From assembly GCA_017417025.1 (NCBI GenBank), contig JAFPZY010000063.1:1-61063 (forward strand): a DNA stretch of 61,063 bases, written 5' to 3'. Position 1 is the stretch's first letter; each line of letters opens with the position of its first letter. The notes under the pieces are model-generated. The model was not told the origin of the DNA, ran no database searches, and saw only the letters and a list, made by a program, of their open reading frames with translations. Origin of the DNA: Paludibacteraceae bacterium (GTDB taxonomy: Bacteria; Bacteroidota; Bacteroidia; Bacteroidales; Paludibacteraceae). A program made the position numbers and the translations under genes. Below are positions 58,160 to 61,063 of the stretch, one piece after another.

Positions 58160-59881
58160 ATGCAACAGATTATTGAGTGCGTGCCCAATTTCTCTGAAGG
58201 GCGCAACCGTCAGGTGATTGACCAGATTGTAGCCGAAATAGCCGCTACAGAAGTTGAAGGACTGAAAGTCAATGTTCTGGATGTTGATCCGGGCGAAGCC
58301 ACCAACCGCACCGTCGTCACTTTTGTCGGCGAACCCAAAGCCGTCGTTGAGGCAGCTTTCCGCGGTGCGCGTAAGGCTGCAGAGCTGATTGATATGCGCC
58401 AACACCACGGTGCGCACCCGCGCAGCGGTGCCACCGATGTCTGCCCGCTTATCCCCGTGGCGAATGTCACCCTCGAAGAGTGCGCCGAATTGGCGCGCAG
58501 TCTCGCCAAGCGGATGTGGGAGGAACTGCAGATTGCCTGCTACTGCTACGAAGCTGCGGCTTTCACCCCCGAGCGCCGCAACCTTGCCGTCTGCCGCGAA
58601 GGCGAATATGAGGCGTTGCCTGAGAAAATGAAAGACCCGGCACGCCGTCCCGACTTCGGTCCGGACACTTACAACGACCGCGTCGCCACAGCCGGTGCCA
58701 CCAACGTGGGCGCACGCAACTTCCTGATTGCCGTCAATTTCAACCTCAACACCACCTCCACGCGCCGCGCTATGGCAGTCGCTTTCGACGTGCGCGAGAA
58801 AGGGCGCAAGATGCGCGAAGGCGGCAGCCTCACCGGCAAGGTGCTGCGCGACGAGAACGGCGAAGAACGCTGGCAGCCCGGCACGCTCAAAGGCTGCAAA
58901 GCCATCGGCTGGTACATTGACGAATACGGCATAGCCCAGGTCAGCATGAACATCACCGACATCACGCAAACGCCCCTGCACGCTGCCTTTGAGGAGGTCT
59001 GCCGTGCCGCCGCCGCCCGCGGTTTGCGCGTTACAGGCGCGGAGATAGTCGGACTTGTCCCCAAGTGCGCTCTCATTGATGCGGGTAAGTTCTACCTCGC
59101 ACGCCAGCAACGCTCGCTCGGCATACCCGAAGAAGAGATTATCCGCATTGCCGTCAAGTCGATGGGCTTGGACGAACTCAAACCTTTCAATCCCAAAGAG
59201 AAAGTCATCGAATATATGATGGAGGACGAAGCGGAGCAGGCACGGAGAGAGCATCTTATCCGTATGACCTGCAAGGACTTCGCCCGTGAAACGGCTTCTG
59301 AATCGGCAGCCCCTGGCGGCGGCTCCATCTCGGCTTACATGGGCGCACTCGGTGCCGCTCTGGGTACGATGGTTGCCAACCTCAGTGCGCACAAACGCGG
59401 CTGGGACGACCGTTGGGAGGAGTTCTCCCGCGTGGCAGAAGAAGGTCAGCAGGTGATGAACGAACTGCTCGCCCTTGTGGACGAAGACACGGCTGCCTTC
59501 AACAAGATTATGGACGTGTTTGCCATGCCGAAGGGGACAGCCGAGGAGAAAGCCGCCCGTGCCGAAGCAATGGAAGCCGCCACGCTCTATGCTACACAAG
59601 TGCCGCTTCGCACGATGCAGACGGCAATGCGTGCCTTCCCCGTTCTTAAAGCGATGGCAGAGAAGGGCAATCCCGCCTCTGCTTCTGATGCAGGCGTGGG
59701 TGTACTGGCTGCCCGTGCCGCCGTGCGCGGAGCCGATATGAACGTTCGCATCAATGCCGCCGGACTCAAGAACCGCGACCGTGCAGAAGCCATCATAGCC
59801 GAAGCCGCCGCTCTCGTCAGCCAAGCCGAACAGGCAGAACAAGCCATATTGGAAATCGTCAACAACCATATCAATGCATAA
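58160..59881 (+). CDS. ftcD: Bifunctional glutamate formimidoyltransferase / formimidoyl-THF cyclodeaminase
   Basis: A 573-residue fusion of the last steps of histidine breakdown: transfer of the formimino group from formiminoglutamate to tetrahydrofolate, then deamination to methenyl-THF. The transferase part starts IIECVPNFSEGRN and includes HHGAHPRSGATDVCPLIP and the TSTRRAMAVAFDVREKGR segment. The cyclodeaminase part, from about residue 370, has ETASESAAPGGGSISAYMGALGAALGTMV and KGNPASASDAGVGVLAARAA. It shares a promoter with hutU downstream, from which it is separated by a BRO-family gene. Confidence 0.94.
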   Translation: MQQIIECVPNFSEGRNRQVIDQIVAEIAATEVEGLKVNVLDVDPGEATNRTVVTFVGEPKAVVEAAFRGARKAAELIDMRQHHGAHPRSGATDVCPLIPVANVTLEECAELARSLAKRMWEELQIACYCYEAAAFTPERRNLAVCREGEYEALPEKMKDPARRPDFGPDTYNDRVATAGATNVGARNFLIAVNFNLNTTSTRRAMAVAFDVREKGRKMREGGSLTGKVLRDENGEERWQPGTLKGCKAIGWYIDEYGIAQVSMNITDITQTPLHAAFEEVCRAAAARGLRVTGAEIVGLVPKCALIDAGKFYLARQQRSLGIPEEEIIRIAVKSMGLDELKPFNPKEKVIEYMMEDEAEQARREHLIRMTCKDFARETASESAAPGGGSISAYMGALGAALGTMVANLSAHKRGWDDRWEEFSRVAEEGQQVMNELLALVDEDTAAFNKIMDVFAMPKGTAEEKAARAEAMEAATLYATQVPLRTMQTAMRAFPVLKAMAEKGNPASASDAGVGVLAARAAVRGADMNVRINAAGLKNRDRAEAIIAEAAALVSQAEQAEQAILEIVNNHINA

Positions 59882-59895
59882 AAACAAATGACAAT

Positions 59896-60765
59896 ATGGA
59901 AAACTTTGCAATTCAACTCTTTGAAAACACCCAAGTACGTGTCATTTGGAATGAAGAAGAGGAGAAATATTATTTCTCTGTAGTGGATGTAATACAAGTA
60001 TTAACAGGAAGTCCGCGTCCAAGGAAATACTGGAGTGCATTGAAAACCAAACTGAAAGAAGAAGGAAATGAAGTGTCCCAAAATTTGGGACACTTGAAAT
60101 TACCTGCTCCAGATGGAAAAATGCGACTGACTGATGTAGCAGATTTGGAGCAGATATTACGCATCATACAATCTGTACCCTCTCCTAAAGCCGAACCATT
60201 AAAGCAGTGGCTCGCCAATGTAGGAGCGCAGCGCATTGACCAGATGATTGACCCTGAACTCACCTTCCAAATGGCAGTGGAGGACTATCGCCGTCAAGGT
60301 TATTCCGACAAGTGGATTAACGAGCGTATGCGTTCCATTGAGATGCGCAAAGAACTCACTGACGAATGGCATCGCGCAGGTATTCACGAGCAGAAAGACT
60401 TTGCCATACTGACTAATGTTCTCACCAAAGCCTGGTCGGGTATGACCACAGGCGAATACAAACGGCACAAAGGGCTCACCAAGGAGAACCTGCGCGACAA
60501 TATGACCAATATCGAACTTGCACTCAATACTCTTGCCGAGGTTACAGCCACCGAACTCTCGCGACAGAACAACCCGCAAGGTATGGCACAAACGCGGCAG
60601 ACTGCCCAAGAAGGCGGTGAGGTGGCGCGCAATGCACGAACAGACATTGAGCAACGTCTCGGTCATACCGTCATCTCTTCGCAAAAAGCCTCCGACTATA
60701 TCCGCCCCATCGAAGATGCAGAGGCAAAAGAACTGCCGGCGGATAATAAGAACAAAAAGAAATAA
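59896..60765 (+). CDS. BRO-N/antirepressor-family DNA-binding protein
   Basis: A 289-residue protein. The N-terminal IQLFENTQVRVIWNEEEEKYYFSVVDVIQVL with PRKYWSALKTKLK is the BRO-N domain of phage antirepressors and baculovirus repeated ORFs, expected to bind DNA. The C-terminal half is charged and helical, with EVARNARTDIEQRLGHTVISS, a pattern shared by chromosomal Bacteroidales members of the family. It is inserted between two histidine-degradation genes (14 bp after ftcD, 19 bp before hutU). Its A-rich codon use at the 5' end contrasts with the GC-rich ftcD. A perfect 11-bp inverted repeat with 3-nt loop lies inside it at 60071-60095. Function unknown. Confidence 0.85.
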   Translation: MENFAIQLFENTQVRVIWNEEEEKYYFSVVDVIQVLTGSPRPRKYWSALKTKLKEEGNEVSQNLGHLKLPAPDGKMRLTDVADLEQILRIIQSVPSPKAEPLKQWLANVGAQRIDQMIDPELTFQMAVEDYRRQGYSDKWINERMRSIEMRKELTDEWHRAGIHEQKDFAILTNVLTKAWSGMTTGEYKRHKGLTKENLRDNMTNIELALNTLAEVTATELSRQNNPQGMAQTRQTAQEGGEVARNARTDIEQRLGHTVISSQKASDYIRPIEDAEAKELPADNKNKKK

Positions 60766-60784
60766 ACAACACCTCAACCATACC

Positions 60785-61063
60785 ATGAACGCTTTCCAAC
60801 AAGAAATCTTAGCAGGCATCGGCACCACCCTGCCCGAAGCCAAGCCTTACGACCCGAGTATCAACCACGCCCCCAAGCGCAAAGACATCCTCACCGATGA
60901 GGAGAAAGTGCTTGCCCTCAAGAACGCCTTGCGCTACTTCCCCAAGGAGCTGCACGCCGCTCTTGCGCCCGAGTTCGCGCAGGAGTTGAAGGACTACGGC
61001 CGCATCTATATGTACCGCTACCGCCCGTCCTACGACATCTACGCCCGTCCCATCAACGAATAC
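60785..61063 (+). CDS. hutU: Urocanate hydratase, N-terminal part (runs off the window)
   Basis: 93 codons to the window edge. MNAFQQEILAGIGTTLP, YDPSINHAPKRKDILT and ALKNALRYFPKELH, followed by ELKDYGRIYMYRYRP, match the start of the long Bacteroidota-type urocanate hydratase, which converts urocanate to imidazolone propionate with tightly bound NAD. NAD-binding and catalytic residues lie beyond the window. Same transcription unit as ftcD. Confidence 0.9.
   Translation, partial: MNAFQQEILAGIGTTLPEAKPYDPSINHAPKRKDILTDEEKVLALKNALRYFPKELHAALAPEFAQELKDYGRIYMYRYRPSYDIYARPINEY

Noticed and set aside
58109-59911. 600-codon open frame antisense to ftcD
   Set aside because: It mirrors the GC-rich codon pattern of ftcD, has no start context, promoter or known motif, and ftcD itself is unmistakable.
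1-61063. tRNA, rRNA, CRISPR arrays, transposases or integrases
   Set aside because: None recognised by eye; a tRNAscan/Infernal or IS search was not possible, so short RNA genes could have been missed.

Overview
The window is chromosomal DNA of a Bacteroidota member, most likely a Bacteroidales species of the Prevotella/Bacteroides/Porphyromonas kind. The evidence is the promoter type (at least a dozen copies of the Bacteroides -33 TTTG / -7 TAnnTTTG signature, nearly all with a 19-21 bp spacer), the secretion biology (PorX, GldB, proteins with type IX secretion C-terminal sorting tails), a Bacteroidales-type EF-G paralogue lacking the catalytic GTPase residue, DUF3127, and folate-dependent histidine degradation (ftcD, hutU). 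No rRNA, tRNA, CRISPR array, IS element or prophage was recognised. Gene density is high and most neighbours overlap or abut.

Layout. 1-4850: a fused FAD/Fe-S oxidoreductase, then udk and two short chromate-transporter genes. 4865-14822: one long co-directional unit starting with a DUF4160/DUF2442 pair that sits between direct repeats in front of parE, followed without gaps by a deoxysugar (rhamnose-type) catabolic cassette (kinase, isomerase, MFS permease, aldolase), gpmI and a CPBP protease. 14851-23819: mnmG, a parS-like site, apt, uvrC, tsaE, lolD, gldB, sufS and a secreted EEP-family phosphohydrolase, closed by a terminator. 24153-31545: minus-strand surface and secretion genes (a secreted protein, a 49-residue small ORF, a 1010-residue beta-helix-like protein with a sorting tail, an 819-residue outer-membrane beta-barrel with gtrA). 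32160-34597: rsmA, corA, a shortened recO. 34544-37420 (minus): pgk, DUF3127, metallophosphoesterase. 37704-39171: rpsO with a coupled serpin lipoprotein. 39172-45786 (minus): ridA, rpe, comEC, xseA, HhH protein, and the EF-G paralogue. 46019-49465 (minus): a second small ORF with a detached sorting-tail fragment, a repeat-domain surface protein, and a YafQ-type toxin-antitoxin pair. 49500-50371: about 0.9 kb of stacked repeats ending in a near-perfect sigma-54 promoter in front of hsp20. 51308-55621: PASTA protein, rluD, porX, EEP. 55624-57888 (minus): pcrA. 58160 to the end: ftcD and hutU with a BRO-family gene lodged between them.

How the genes fit together. Housekeeping genes (DNA repair: uvrC, pcrA, recO, xseA; translation and tRNA: mnmG, tsaE, rsmA, rpsO, rluD, EF-G2; glycolysis: pgk, gpmI) are interleaved with cell-surface genes that depend on type IX secretion, whose regulator PorX is also in the window. 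Sugar uptake and breakdown flows from the deoxysugar cassette to lower glycolysis (gpmI in the same unit). Intergenic DNA is unusually rich in short-period repeats, notably 11-bp tandem arrays with a shared ACCT core at three loci and a dispersed GTCGAAA family.

The best candidates for new biology are the two small ORFs tied to sorting-domain surface proteins, the 11-bp repeat arrays, the sigma-54/hsp20 control region with its upstream 27-bp repeats, the repeat-flanked DUF4160/DUF2442 cassette, the parS-like site between mnmG and apt, and a 151-bp nested inverted repeat at 48645-48795. All functional names rest on motif recognition by eye, not on database searches.
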